From NCBI RefSeq assembly GCF_039535095.1, contig NZ_BAAAWN010000001.1, positions 1 to 64,000 of the forward strand: 64,000 nt of DNA, given 5' to 3'. Numbering within the stretch: the first letter of the stretch is position 1; each line of letters opens with the position of its first letter. The notes under the pieces are model-generated. The model had not been told where the DNA came from and made no database searches. It was given only the letters and a program-made list of their open reading frames with translations. The translations under genes and the position numbers were made by a program. Below are positions 1 through 7,608 of the stretch, one piece after another. This stretch comes from Arthrobacter ramosus. GTDB taxonomy: Bacteria; Actinomycetota; Actinomycetes; Actinomycetales; Micrococcaceae.

Positions 1-1
1 G

Positions 2-934
2 CCCGCCCAGGAAGCCGAATTCCGGCAGTTCTTCAACCAGCGCACGCACGAATCGTTCAGCACGCTGCTCCACCTGCTCGACGAGGAACGCCGAGCCATC
101 ACGAGCCGCATCCTGCCTCTCAACGGCATCCTGTCCGAGGTCAATTTCCATGAGGGCAGTTTCCTGGAACTCGACATCAAGCAGACGCTGCCCGCCACCG
201 CGAAGCAGTTCAAGGACGCGATCCACAACGCGTTGAAGACGCGTCACTCGAGGCCTTCCCGCGCGGCTGGCGCAGCTTCGGGTGCCGGGGCCTCGCCCGA
301 GCCGGACGACGACGTCGAACTCACCAACCGCTACAAGTCGCTCGAAACCCTGGTCAAGCGGCTCGGTTCGCAGACCCCCGAGGACCGGCGGTGGCGAGCC
401 GAGGTGCTGGATGTCCGCGGACATCTGTTCATCCTGTGCAAGGAGCACCGTTCCGTCCAAGGCCCGAGGGGTGGCAAGAAGACCGAGGTGTACATGCACG
501 CTGACACCGGCTCGATGTCCGGCGGCGAGCGGCAGCGATTCACGGCGTTCATCATGGCAGCGGCCCTGAGCTACCAGTTGGGTATCGCCGAGCAGGGGTT
601 CACGACCTACGGAACGGTGATGATGGACGAGGCGTTCGTCCTGGCCTCGGAGGAGTTCGCCGGTGCAGGCATCAAGGCCCTGCACGAGTTTGGCTTCCAG
701 TTGTTGCTGGCCGCGCCCGAAAACGTCATCGACCTCTCCAGGCACCTTGGTTCGGTCACGGAAATCCTGCGCGACAAACGGACCAACCGCTCCGGCGTGC
801 TCACGGCTCCAGTCATCGGCGCCCGGGCGTGCCTGGCGAATGGCGTTCCGAAGCCAACCCCGTGGACATCGTGCTCCGCTAGCCCCGACGCTCGCTCACT
901 TATGTGGCACTTTCGGCGGACGCCCGCTCACTAA
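2..934 (+). CDS. SMC-like ATPase, C-terminal part (JetC/MksB-like, probable Wadjet), partial
   Basis: The gene enters from the left edge and only its last ~300 codons are present. The reading frame is open from base 2. An ABC/SMC signature (MSGGERQRF, codons from 514) and a Walker B segment (GTVMMDEAFV, from about 612) followed by FGFQLLLAAPE are the C-terminal ATPase half of SbcC/MukB-type proteins. The stretch before the signature (PLNGILSEVNFHEGSFLELDI) resembles the region before the ATPase head in JetC/MksB, the SMC subunit of Wadjet complexes that cleave circular plasmids. The last ~35 residues look out of frame: one extra C in the run at 822-824 would give an ending VPGEWRSEANPVDIVLR with a stop at 880-882, whereas the uncorrected frame runs into a dispersed repeat. 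No jetD follows; jetA, jetB and jetD would have to lie upstream. The ATPase class is firm, the Wadjet assignment probable. Confidence 0.65.
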   Translation, partial: PAQEAEFRQFFNQRTHESFSTLLHLLDEERRAITSRILPLNGILSEVNFHEGSFLELDIKQTLPATAKQFKDAIHNALKTRHSRPSRAAGAASGAGASPEPDDDVELTNRYKSLETLVKRLGSQTPEDRRWRAEVLDVRGHLFILCKEHRSVQGPRGGKKTEVYMHADTGSMSGGERQRFTAFIMAAALSYQLGIAEQGFTTYGTVMMDEAFVLASEEFAGAGIKALHEFGFQLLLAAPENVIDLSRHLGSVTEILRDKRTNRSGVLTAPVIGARACLANGVPKPTPWTSCSASPDARSLMWHFRRTPAH

Positions 935-950
935 AAGTGAGCGGGCGTTT
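921..950 (+). terminator. Perfect hairpin terminator built from inverted repeat units
   Basis: A 12-bp perfect stem (CGCCCGCTCACT, 921-932, with AGTGAGCGGGCG, 936-947), a 3-nt loop and then TTT. It lies between the ATPase gene and the convergent FBP-domain gene, so it can serve both. The arms are the conserved head of the 32-bp repeat family seen again near 1.9 kb and 16.7 kb. Confidence 0.7.
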
Positions 951-964
951 GCCGCCGCGGGCGG

Positions 965-1459
965 CTACTTTCCTTGGACCCGCCCCAGGAACTGGGCGGT
1001 CCGGGACTGCAGTCCGGCGATTTGGCGAACGACGACGGCGGCCGGGTCCGGATTGATCTCATTCGCCGGGGGCTCCTTGCGGACGTTGGCGCAGCAGCCG
1101 AATTCTGCGCAGATCAACGTCCCCACGGTGTTGCCGTCGCGACCCGATTGGCCTGCGCGCTTGGCAACCCAAAGATAGACATCGTCCTTGGAAAACACGT
1201 CGCGGCACAGCTCGCAAAGGACCGAGCGCTTCTTGCCGGAGCCTCCCTCGGGCGCACGCAGCATGATGCCAGTGAGCGAACCATCGTTCGGGAGGACGAG
1301 GTAGCCTCGCATCGGCATCTTTTCGTCGCGCCAGCCTAGGAATTCGAGCTTGTCCCAGTCGAGGGAATGGAAGTCCTTCGGGAGGTTGAGTTTGGAGGCC
1401 TCCGAGCGGCTCGCATTGATGAATGAGGAACGGATTTGTTGAGCGGTGATTTTCTGCAC
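965..1459 (-). CDS. FBP domain-containing zinc-finger protein
   Basis: The 164-residue protein resembles the actinobacterial FBP-domain family (fibronectin/EF-G-binding type), which ends in a treble-clef zinc finger. Likely zinc ligands are visible as CELC (about residue 82) and a CAEFGCC cluster (about 117-123). Family members resemble FusB, which binds elongation factor G, so a ribosome- or EF-G-related role is possible but is inferred from the family alone. The N-terminus MQKITAQQIRSSF is the usual start of the family. The gene converges on the preceding ATPase gene, separated by the shared hairpin. No signal peptide or membrane segment is seen. Confidence 0.75.
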   Translation of the reverse strand: MQKITAQQIRSSFINASRSEASKLNLPKDFHSLDWDKLEFLGWRDEKMPMRGYLVLPNDGSLTGIMLRAPEGGSGKKRSVLCELCRDVFSKDDVYLWVAKRAGQSGRDGNTVGTLICAEFGCCANVRKEPPANEINPDPAAVVVRQIAGLQSRTAQFLGRVQGK

Positions 1460-1979
1460 GGCGAAGTTCTTTCAGATCGTTTGGGCTCCGAAGAGGAAGG
1501 ACGCTGGCGTCCGGCGATCAGGGGCACAGCAAAGGAACCCTTCGTGTGCTTCCCGTGCGGGGCGGTGGTGGGGTTAGTTCCCCTGGCCGCCGAGCGGGAT
1601 GGCCGACGCAGAGGGGGATGCAAAGTAGGCCAACACGGCCACCTCGCCAACCATGGCAGCGCCAACGTGTGCAGTGCGCATGCTCATCCTCTCGATCTTC
1701 GCCGCTTTCGCGGCCCTGGCGCGGTTCGTTGAATCAACCGGCTCTGTCATCTTTGCAAACGGCGTCCTCGCTGTCCAAAAATCCCGTGCGTTGAAGTCCC
1801 TGCAGCACCGAAGCTCGAAGCTCGCTAAAAGTCGGAACGCCCGTTCAGATCATCTGAGCGGGCGTTTGGCCGAAAGGCACCATATGTGAGCGGGCGTTTG
1901 GCCAAAATGCCCCATAAGTGAGCGGGCGTCGAATTAACCTGGGCTTTGCCGGCGGGCAACCGGGTGGGGCTAGGCTGGC
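1460..1979. other. Intergenic region, no convincing gene
   Basis: About 520 bases without a supported coding region. The open frames here have atypical composition and resemble no family. The right part holds a hairpin and units of a 32-bp repeat; the left part should contain the promoter of the FBP-domain gene, but I see no clear -35/-10 pair. Confidence 0.6.
1838..1930 (+). repeat. 32-bp tandem repeat units with leading hairpin
   Basis: Two 32-bp units (1854-1885 and 1886-1917) plus the first part of a third (1918-1930), each starting with (G/C)TGAGCGGGCGT and ending CATAT or CATAA. The first unit forms a hairpin with the inverted segment 1838-1850 (CGCCCGTTCAGAT). The same unit design occurs at 889-950 and 16522-16843. 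Confidence 0.75.
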
Positions 1980-2879
1980 GTGGTGGCTGGGAACGTGCTT
2001 CATGCTGACCAGAACGGACGACGGCGGTTTGTTGCCTTGGGCGATTCCTTCACCGAGGGCGTGGGGGACCGGAACGAGGCCCTACCGAACGGCGTCCGGG
2101 GCTGGGCCGACCGCGTCGCCGAGAAACTGGCCAAGGCCGAACCTGGCTGGGAGTATGCCAATCTTGCCGTGCGGAGCAAACGGCTCCGCCATATCGTCGA
2201 GGAACAATTGGACCGGGCCCTGGCCATGGAACCCACGCTCATCACCCTCTACGCCGGCGGAAACGACATCCTGGATTTCGGCACGGACATGGACCTCCTC
2301 ATGGCCGAGTACGAAAGGCTCGTGGCCCGCCTCGCAGCCACGGGAGCTACGTTGGTCTTGTTCACGGGGTATGACGTCAAGGTCTCGGCCGTGCTGGAAC
2401 CCTTCAAGAAGCGGAACGCCCTTTACAACGAACGCGTCCGCGAACTGGCCGCGAAATACGGGGCCGTGCTCGTGGACTATTGGTGTCTAGACGCCTACCA
2501 CGACCGCCGGATGTGGGCCTCGGACCGCCTCCATATGTCCAAAGCCGGACACAAATACATGGCGTCGCAGGTCCTGGATCACCTCGGCGTACCGCACAAG
2601 TTCTCGCCCAAGGACTGGGAACCGCCGCAGCGGTTCAAGCTGCGCGACTGGGAACGTCGCCAGCGCCGCTGGGTGAACGACTGGGTCCTGCCTTTGTTCG
2701 GCCGGAAGCTTCGCGGCGTCACGCTCGGGGACAGCCTGCGCCCCCGATGGCCGGAGCTCGTGAAGGTGCCGCGGAAAGCCGGGCTGCGAAAACTCGCGGA
2801 ACGCCAAGCCGCGGGGTCGGGCGCCGCCGGTACTGGAAGCAAGGCACAAGGACAAGCTCAAAACAACGGGGGGACATGA
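1980..2879 (+). CDS. SGNH/GDSL-type hydrolase (paralogue 1)
   Basis: A cytoplasmic SGNH-family esterase or lipase of 299 residues. Block I is GDSFTEG with the nucleophile at Ser23; the GGND block lies at residues 93-96; the catalytic Asp/His pair is in SDRLHMS (Asp182, His185). The substrate is unknown; related enzymes deacylate lipids or acetylated sugars. There is no signal peptide. The start is GTG at 1980, just upstream of the conserved first strand. The stop codon overlaps the ATGA at the head of the next SGNH gene, so the two are probably cotranscribed. A third paralogue lies at 5440. The C-terminal ~90 residues are basic and specific to this group. Confidence 0.85.
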   Translation: MVAGNVLHADQNGRRRFVALGDSFTEGVGDRNEALPNGVRGWADRVAEKLAKAEPGWEYANLAVRSKRLRHIVEEQLDRALAMEPTLITLYAGGNDILDFGTDMDLLMAEYERLVARLAATGATLVLFTGYDVKVSAVLEPFKKRNALYNERVRELAAKYGAVLVDYWCLDAYHDRRMWASDRLHMSKAGHKYMASQVLDHLGVPHKFSPKDWEPPQRFKLRDWERRQRRWVNDWVLPLFGRKLRGVTLGDSLRPRWPELVKVPRKAGLRKLAERQAAGSGAAGTGSKAQGQAQNNGGT

Positions 2880-2881
2880 CC

Positions 2882-3742
2882 ATGGGCATGCATACACCGC
2901 TGCGATTCGTCGCGGTCGGAGATTCCTTCACCGAAGGCGTCGGCGACACCGACCTTCGCCTTCCCAACGATTGCCGCGGCTGGGCCGACCGTGTGGCCGA
3001 GGAACTGGCCAGGCATCGGCCGCGGACGCAGTACGCCAATCTGGCCCTCCGCGGCCGTCGGCTCAGGCAGATCGTGGTTGGACAACTTGAGCCGGCGCTC
3101 GCGATGGCTCCCACTCTGGTCAGTTTCCACGCCGGAGGCAACGATCTCCTCGGCGCACGACTGGACATGCGCACACTGGTCCGTGGATTCGAGGACGCCG
3201 TTGCCCGGATCGTGCAAACTGGTGCCCAAGTCCTGCTGTTCACTGAGTACAACGTGCCGCTCTCGCCGGTGTTGGAGCCGCTCAAGCTGCGCACGGCCGT
3301 TTTCAACAAGCACATCCGCCGCATTTCCGCAGCCTACGGAACACTTCTGGTGGACCATTGGTGCTTCGAAAAGTACCAGGACCGCCGGATGTGGGCTCCG
3401 GACCGGCTGCACATGTCCGGCATCGGACACGAATACATGGCGAAGAAGGTCTTGGAGGTGTTGGGCGCCGCGCACTCGCTGGGCTCACCGGTGCTTGGAG
3501 CCCTGCAACCGCGGAGCCGCGCCGAGATCATGGCCGACAACGCCGCGTGGCTCAGGCGCGATGTGGCACCCTGGCTTTCGCGTCGTTTCAGGGGAGTTTC
3601 GAGCGGCGATCACTTGAGCGCACGCTGGCCGGTGGTCTTGCCAGCGTCACGCCTGACAACTTTTTGGGATGGACGGGCATCGCAGCAGCCGAATTTCCGG
3701 GGTTCTCGCCGAGGCGAGGCGCCAAAAATGTGCTCTGCGTGA
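2882..3742 (+). CDS. SGNH/GDSL-type hydrolase (paralogue 2)
   Basis: A second SGNH hydrolase of about 286 residues, closely similar along its length to the gene before it. It has GDSFTEGVGD near the N-terminus, an AGGND block, and a PDRLHMSG segment holding the catalytic Asp and His. Three in-frame ATGs are available (2876, 2882, 2888). I chose 2882 because the G-rich Shine-Dalgarno at 2868-2873 is 8 nt away; 2876 would give an ATGA overlap with the upstream stop but only 2 nt of spacing. A much longer open frame upstream in this phase is just the shadow of paralogue 1. The last ~25 residues do not resemble the other paralogues. Substrate unknown. Confidence 0.83.
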   Translation: MGMHTPLRFVAVGDSFTEGVGDTDLRLPNDCRGWADRVAEELARHRPRTQYANLALRGRRLRQIVVGQLEPALAMAPTLVSFHAGGNDLLGARLDMRTLVRGFEDAVARIVQTGAQVLLFTEYNVPLSPVLEPLKLRTAVFNKHIRRISAAYGTLLVDHWCFEKYQDRRMWAPDRLHMSGIGHEYMAKKVLEVLGAAHSLGSPVLGALQPRSRAEIMADNAAWLRRDVAPWLSRRFRGVSSGDHLSARWPVVLPASRLTTFWDGRASQQPNFRGSRRGEAPKMCSA

Positions 3743-3763
3743 CGCCCAGGACCCGCAATGAGG

Positions 3764-4048
3764 CTAGTCCAGCAGGTTTTCGAAACCCGTGGATGCCGTG
3801 GTGACCGTGAATTCGATGATCTCGAAGTCGGCCACTCCGTTGACGTAGAACGGATCCGTGGCCAGGGAAGCGTCCAGTGTTGCACGATCGACGTTGGACA
3901 ACAGCACGCCCCCGATGGCTGGAACGCGACGTCCGGACGCAACGAAAGTGCCGGCGTCGAACGCTTCTTTGACCCAATCCATGTGTGCAGGGCGGTGGAA
4001 ATCGACGATCTCGTCGGGAACTTTGTATGTCAGCGAAACGACGAACAT
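3764..4048 (-). CDS. YciI family protein
   Basis: A 94-residue YciI-like protein with the ferredoxin-like alpha/beta fold typical of the family. It shows the expected pattern: an N-terminal strand (MFVVSLTY), the RPAHMDWVKEAFDAG helix with its conserved His, then ASGRRVPAIGGVLL and a late DPFYVNGVADFEIIEF segment. YciI proteins are small, poorly characterised and sometimes enzyme-like; no substrate can be given. The gene converges on the SGNH pair and lies on the same strand as the reductase gene further right. Confidence 0.85.
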   Translation of the reverse strand: MFVVSLTYKVPDEIVDFHRPAHMDWVKEAFDAGTFVASGRRVPAIGGVLLSNVDRATLDASLATDPFYVNGVADFEIIEFTVTTASTGFENLLD

Positions 4049-4106
4049 GCCGCCCAGCCTACAACGCGGAGGACGGCCAACGGGCCGCCCTCCGAAACCG
4101 CAAGCG

Positions 4107-4739
4107 TTACGGCAGGAGCTTGATTGCGGAGTTCCAGTTGTAGTCGGGGTGGGCTTCGCTGATCTGCAGGGTCATGACGAGCAGTTGGAAGGCTTCGAGC
4201 TCACGCGAGCGGCGCAGCGGCCCGACGTTCACCGGGCGCAGCCCGGCGCCTTTGACGAAGTCGACGACGGCGGCAGTCGCCTCGGCATCGTCGCCCGCCA
4301 CCAGCACGTCGAGGGTCTGGCCGTCCACTTCGCCGTCACCGAGAGTGGCTGCGAAGACGGTGTTGAACGCCTTGACCACCGACGCGCCCGGGACCAGGGC
4401 CTGGAGTTCTTCGGCTGCCGAGGTTCCGGCGGGGACGGTGAGGGAATCGAAGGTCTCGAAGTTCACGGGGTTGGAGATGTCCACGATCGTCTTGCCGTTG
4501 AGCGCTGAGCCATAGGAAGAAAGGACTGTTTTGGAGGCTTCGAACGGAGTGGCCAGCACCACGACGCTGCCTTCCACCGGGGATCCCGTGATGCCTGAGG
4601 TTCCGTTGACCGTCGCCGCAAGCGCAGCTGCGGAGCCTGCGTCGCGGCTGAGGACCTGGATGCTCTTGCCTGCCACGGCCGCGCGGGCCGCAATGCCGGA
4701 CGCCATGTTGCCGGTGCCGATGATGGTGATGTCAGTCAT
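4107..4739 (-). CDS. NAD(P)-binding reductase of the F420-dependent NADP reductase type
   Basis: A soluble 210-residue oxidoreductase with an N-terminal Rossmann fold (ITIIGTGNMASGIAARAA) and the NADP oxidoreductase/F420-binding family pattern, including VVLATPFEA, DISNPV and KAFNT. Family members move hydride between NADP and F420 or reduce related substrates; which applies here is unclear. The start at 4739 has an AAAGGA Shine-Dalgarno about 7 nt upstream; longer starts (4766, 4799) would run into the promoter. It is transcribed divergently from a MarR regulator, and the promoter carries two copies of a palindrome, so MarR repression is likely. Confidence 0.82.
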   Translation of the reverse strand: MTDITIIGTGNMASGIAARAAVAGKSIQVLSRDAGSAAALAATVNGTSGITGSPVEGSVVVLATPFEASKTVLSSYGSALNGKTIVDISNPVNFETFDSLTVPAGTSAAEELQALVPGASVVKAFNTVFAATLGDGEVDGQTLDVLVAGDDAEATAAVVDFVKGAGLRPVNVGPLRRSRELEAFQLLVMTLQISEAHPDYNWNSAIKLLP

Positions 4740-4787
4740 TGTTGTTTCCTTTGCTTGAGTGCTCATGTTTGATTCACATTCATTTAC

Positions 4788-4833
4788 TTGAAGCTTCAAC
4801 TAAAATAATAATGACCTTAAGTTGAAGTGTCAA
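4788..4833 (-). promoter_or_regulatory. Reductase promoter overlapped by two MarR-type operators
   Basis: On the minus strand there is a consensus promoter: TTGACA (4833-4828), a 17-bp spacer, TATTAT (4810-4805). A perfect 12-bp palindrome TTGAAGCTTCAA (4788-4799) sits at the expected start of transcription, and a near copy TTGAAGTGTCAA (4822-4833) covers the -35 box. This is the layout expected for repression by the divergently encoded MarR protein. Confidence 0.75.
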
Positions 4834-4860
4834 GCATTGATTTCCTTCTAAGATGAACCC

Positions 4861-5340
4861 ATGACCGAACCGCGCTGGCTCAACGCCGACGAACGCCGTG
4901 CCTGGCTGGCCCTCCTCAGTATCAACACACTGCTGCCAGCAGCTCTGGACACCCAACTGCAAGCGGCCGGCAAATTGTCGCTGTTCGACTACAACGTGCT
5001 CGCCATGTTGTCCGAAGCGGAGGGGCGGTTCCTGCCGATGAGTGAGCTTGCCGCCCGCACCAGCGCTTCCTTGTCGAGGCTGTCGCACGTCGTCACCAAG
5101 CTGCAGAGACGCGGCTGGGTGGAGCGCGAGGCCCATCCGGGCGATGCCCGTGTCACTGTGGCGCACCTGACGGAGGCCGGCATGGACACCATCGTGTCCC
5201 TCGCCCCGGGGCATGTGGATGCCGTTCGCGCCTTGATGTTGGACGCCATGACCGACGACGACGTTGCGGACCTCGCGCGGATCGGCGAGAAGATCGTGGC
5301 CCGGTTGGACGACGATCACTGGATCCTGCGCGAACGCTAA
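4861..5340 (+). CDS. MarR family transcriptional regulator
   Basis: A 159-residue winged-helix regulator of the MarR family. The DNA-binding part spans about residues 55-100 (MSELAARTSASLSRLSHVV as the helix-turn-helix, then QRRGWVEREAHPGDARVTV as the wing), flanked by helices for dimerisation. It most likely represses the divergent reductase gene and itself through the twin palindromes at 4788-4833. MarR proteins usually respond to phenolic or oxidative signals; the ligand here is unknown. The Shine-Dalgarno before the ATG is weak. Confidence 0.88.
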   Translation: MTEPRWLNADERRAWLALLSINTLLPAALDTQLQAAGKLSLFDYNVLAMLSEAEGRFLPMSELAARTSASLSRLSHVVTKLQRRGWVEREAHPGDARVTVAHLTEAGMDTIVSLAPGHVDAVRALMLDAMTDDDVADLARIGEKIVARLDDDHWILRER

Positions 5341-5439
5341 GCCGCGGCCGGCTACGAGCACGGCCGCGGCGACAGCCGTGCCGCTGCGTAGTCGGCGCCG
5401 CGCGTGACGGCCGCCCCGCACTGATGAAAGACTGACGCC

Positions 5440-6201
5440 ATGGATTTTTCTGCCCGGTATGTGGCATTGGGTGACTCGTTCACCGAAGGACTTGGCGACG
5501 CCGACCCCTCGCGCCCCAACGGAGTGAGGGGATGGGCGGATCTCGTTGCCCATCAACTGGCTCAAAGCAACGACAACTTCGGTTACGCCAATCTGGCCAT
5601 CCGCGGCAAGAAGCTCCGTCAAGTCATGGCAGAGCAGGTCGATGCCGCCGTCGCGCTTCAACCGACGCTGGTAACCCTGTACGCGGGAGCGAATGACATC
5701 TTCCGCCCCAAAGTCGATATCGACAGGCTCATGGCGGAATACGAAGCCGGCATTGAGAAACTAAGCGCCACCGGAGCCACGTTGCTTCTCTTTACGGGTT
5801 TCGACGCCCGCAGCTCCAAGGTTTTCGGGACCATGCGCGGACGCACCGCGATCTACAACGAATTGTTGCGGGAAATCGCCGAAAACCACGGTGCGCTGCT
5901 GGTGGACTATTGGCGCTTCAGCGAATACCACGACTGGCACATGTGGGCGCAGGACCGGATGCACATGTCCACTGCTGGTCATATCAACATGGCCAACCGG
6001 GTCCTGGCCGTCCTGGAGCACGAAGGTTCCCTTGAGGTCCCGCCGCCCGTCACACAACCGCAGCTTGCGCGGGTGGAAGCTTTGTGGGCCAACGCGCGTT
6101 GGGCCCGTGAACACGCCGCCCCGTGGGTCGTCCGCCGCGTTACGGGCAAGTCTTCAGGTGACAACCTCAGCCCGAAGTACCCCCAGCTCACCCGGCCCTA
6201 A
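5440..6201 (+). CDS. SGNH/GDSL-type hydrolase (paralogue 3)
   Basis: The third SGNH hydrolase of the cluster, 253 residues. It keeps GDSFTEG with Ser13, a GAND block in place of GGND at about residues 84-87, and QDRMHMS with the Asp/His pair. The sequence is collinear with the paralogues at 1980 and 2882, including the trailing SGDNLSPKYP motif before the stop, so the three arose by duplication. There is no signal peptide. The 3' end overlaps the convergent apbE-like gene by 4 bp. Substrate unknown. Confidence 0.86.
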   Translation: MDFSARYVALGDSFTEGLGDADPSRPNGVRGWADLVAHQLAQSNDNFGYANLAIRGKKLRQVMAEQVDAAVALQPTLVTLYAGANDIFRPKVDIDRLMAEYEAGIEKLSATGATLLLFTGFDARSSKVFGTMRGRTAIYNELLREIAENHGALLVDYWRFSEYHDWHMWAQDRMHMSTAGHINMANRVLAVLEHEGSLEVPPPVTQPQLARVEALWANARWAREHAAPWVVRRVTGKSSGDNLSPKYPQLTRP

Positions 6202-7064
6202 CTGTTCCGAGGAGCGAGGTTCCGGAAGCCCTGCGTGGCGAGCAGTCCGCCGTCGTTCTTCACAGCGAGTACGTCCACATCCCAGTGGGAGGTCGCCAGC
6301 TCGAGGGTCCGGGCGCCGCCGGCCATGATGGCGGTGGCCAGGACATCAGCCGTGATGATGTCGGCCGCTGCCACCGAAACCTGGCGGAACCCTTCATCCC
6401 GGGCGGCTGGGAGGCCCGCAGACCAAATGTGGTGGCCGCGTTCGCCGGTCCCGGAGGTCGCCAGCGCGTGCTTTCCCCTGTTGCCAAAGCTGTGCCCGAC
6501 CAGCGGAAACGCGGTCAGGAGCGTCGTCCGGTCCTCCGGATCAACGATCCCCGCCAGCCACGGCCGCGTACCGCCCGGCGTCGGCGAACCGTCCACGAGG
6601 ACGTCCCCGCCCGCATTGAGGCACCAATCCTTCAAGCCCAGCGCGAGCAGTGACGTTCCGGCTTCCCGTATGGCATGTGCCTTGACGATCCCCGCCAAGT
6701 CCACGACACCGTCGGGCCGCTCCGCCGTGAACGCACCTTCCGTGAGGGTGCGCCATTCTGCCGCCTCGACATACAGCCGGCGCATGTCCGCCGAGGCATT
6801 CATCAGGGTCAGCTCGCCCCGCGCCATCGCGATCGCCTCCGAGTCGGGACGGTAGAGACTGAACGTCCGGTCCAGCCTGTTGAACAACTGCTCGACGACG
6901 GCGGTGGCCGCCTCGAGTTCTTCCACCGCAGCTTGGGGAGCGGTCCCTGGAGCAGCTGGGATGGCGAGGCTCACCACAGTGCCCATGCTGGTGAACGTCC
7001 GGGAACGAAGGCGGGGCTCCGCACTGCCCTGTCCGGGCCCGTTGGGCTTAGAAATGGGCTGCAT
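6198..7064 (-). CDS. FAD:protein FMN transferase (ApbE family)
   Basis: ApbE-family flavin transferase of 288 residues. Such enzymes use FAD to attach FMN covalently to a Thr or Ser of a target protein. Visible family blocks are FTSMGTVVSLAI near the N-terminus, DLAGIVKAHAI, the glycine-rich NAGGDVLVDG, and the metal-binding DIITADVLATAIM near the C-terminus. No clear signal peptide or lipobox is seen, although many ApbE proteins are exported. The gene lies directly after, and overlaps by 17 bp, a gene for an FMN-binding-domain protein that is its obvious target, and belongs to the same operon as the membrane flavoprotein upstream. Confidence 0.9.
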   Translation of the reverse strand: MQPISKPNGPGQGSAEPRLRSRTFTSMGTVVSLAIPAAPGTAPQAAVEELEAATAVVEQLFNRLDRTFSLYRPDSEAIAMARGELTLMNASADMRRLYVEAAEWRTLTEGAFTAERPDGVVDLAGIVKAHAIREAGTSLLALGLKDWCLNAGGDVLVDGSPTPGGTRPWLAGIVDPEDRTTLLTAFPLVGHSFGNRGKHALATSGTGERGHHIWSAGLPAARDEGFRQVSVAAADIITADVLATAIMAGGARTLELATSHWDVDVLAVKNDGGLLATQGFRNLAPRNS

Positions 7065-7608
7065 CGAGAGCCGCCTGGAGCGATGTCAAATAGGCCTCGC
7101 TGGTAAAGGTGGCCCCGCCGATGGTCTGCACGTTCGCCGACTGGGCGCTCAGCACCTCGGATCGTAGAAGGGGTGCTGCCCTGGCGCTGATCTGGACGGA
7201 TCGTTGCTCTTGGTCAGTCAGATGCAGGGCTGTGACATCCGTGATCACTCCGGCCTTGATGGTCACCTGGACCTGCACTGTTCCGAAGCGGGTCTCCACT
7301 GCGGTTCCTGCGTAGGTGCCGCCCGCCTTGGCCGAAGCTCCCAGGGTGGAACTGGAACTGGAGCCCGTGCTGGAACTCGAGCCGGCTCCGGTTCCCGAGG
7401 ACGATCCGGAAGCGCTGCTCCCGGTGGTTCCCTTCGCCGTCGAGCCCGTACCTGAGGCCGTCCCGCCGGCGGTTCCGGCTGTGTTTCCGGCTGCGGAGGT
7501 CGTGACCGCCGATGCGTTCGATTCCGTCACCTGCGCGCCCGCCTGCCAACCGACCAGGAGGATGGCCGCCGACGCTAGCGCTGCTGAAATTCCTGCCCTG
7601 AGTCTCAC
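7048..7608 (-). CDS. Exported FMN-binding domain protein
   Basis: A 186-residue secreted or membrane-tethered electron carrier. The N-terminus has a signal-like hydrophobic stretch (residues 5-24), then a Ser/Gly/Thr-rich linker (about 30-90), then an FMN_bind domain like those of RnfG and NqrC. The GGATFTSEAY motif supplies the likely FMN-attachment residue, Thr167. The downstream ApbE-type enzyme would attach the flavin. The GTG start at 7608 overlaps the reconstructed stop of the upstream membrane reductase in a GTGA arrangement, which points to translational coupling. Electrons probably pass from the membrane protein to this domain. Confidence 0.87.
   Translation of the reverse strand: MRLRAGISAALASAAILLVGWQAGAQVTESNASAVTTSAAGNTAGTAGGTASGTGSTAKGTTGSSASGSSSGTGAGSSSSTGSSSSSTLGASAKAGGTYAGTAVETRFGTVQVQVTIKAGVITDVTALHLTDQEQRSVQISARAAPLLRSEVLSAQSANVQTIGGATFTSEAYLTSLQAALDAAHF

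Noticed and set aside
2480..2875. An upstream extension of the second SGNH hydrolase by about 130 residues
   Set aside because: The extension is an out-of-phase reading of paralogue 1, and the G-rich Shine-Dalgarno lies before the ATG at 2882.
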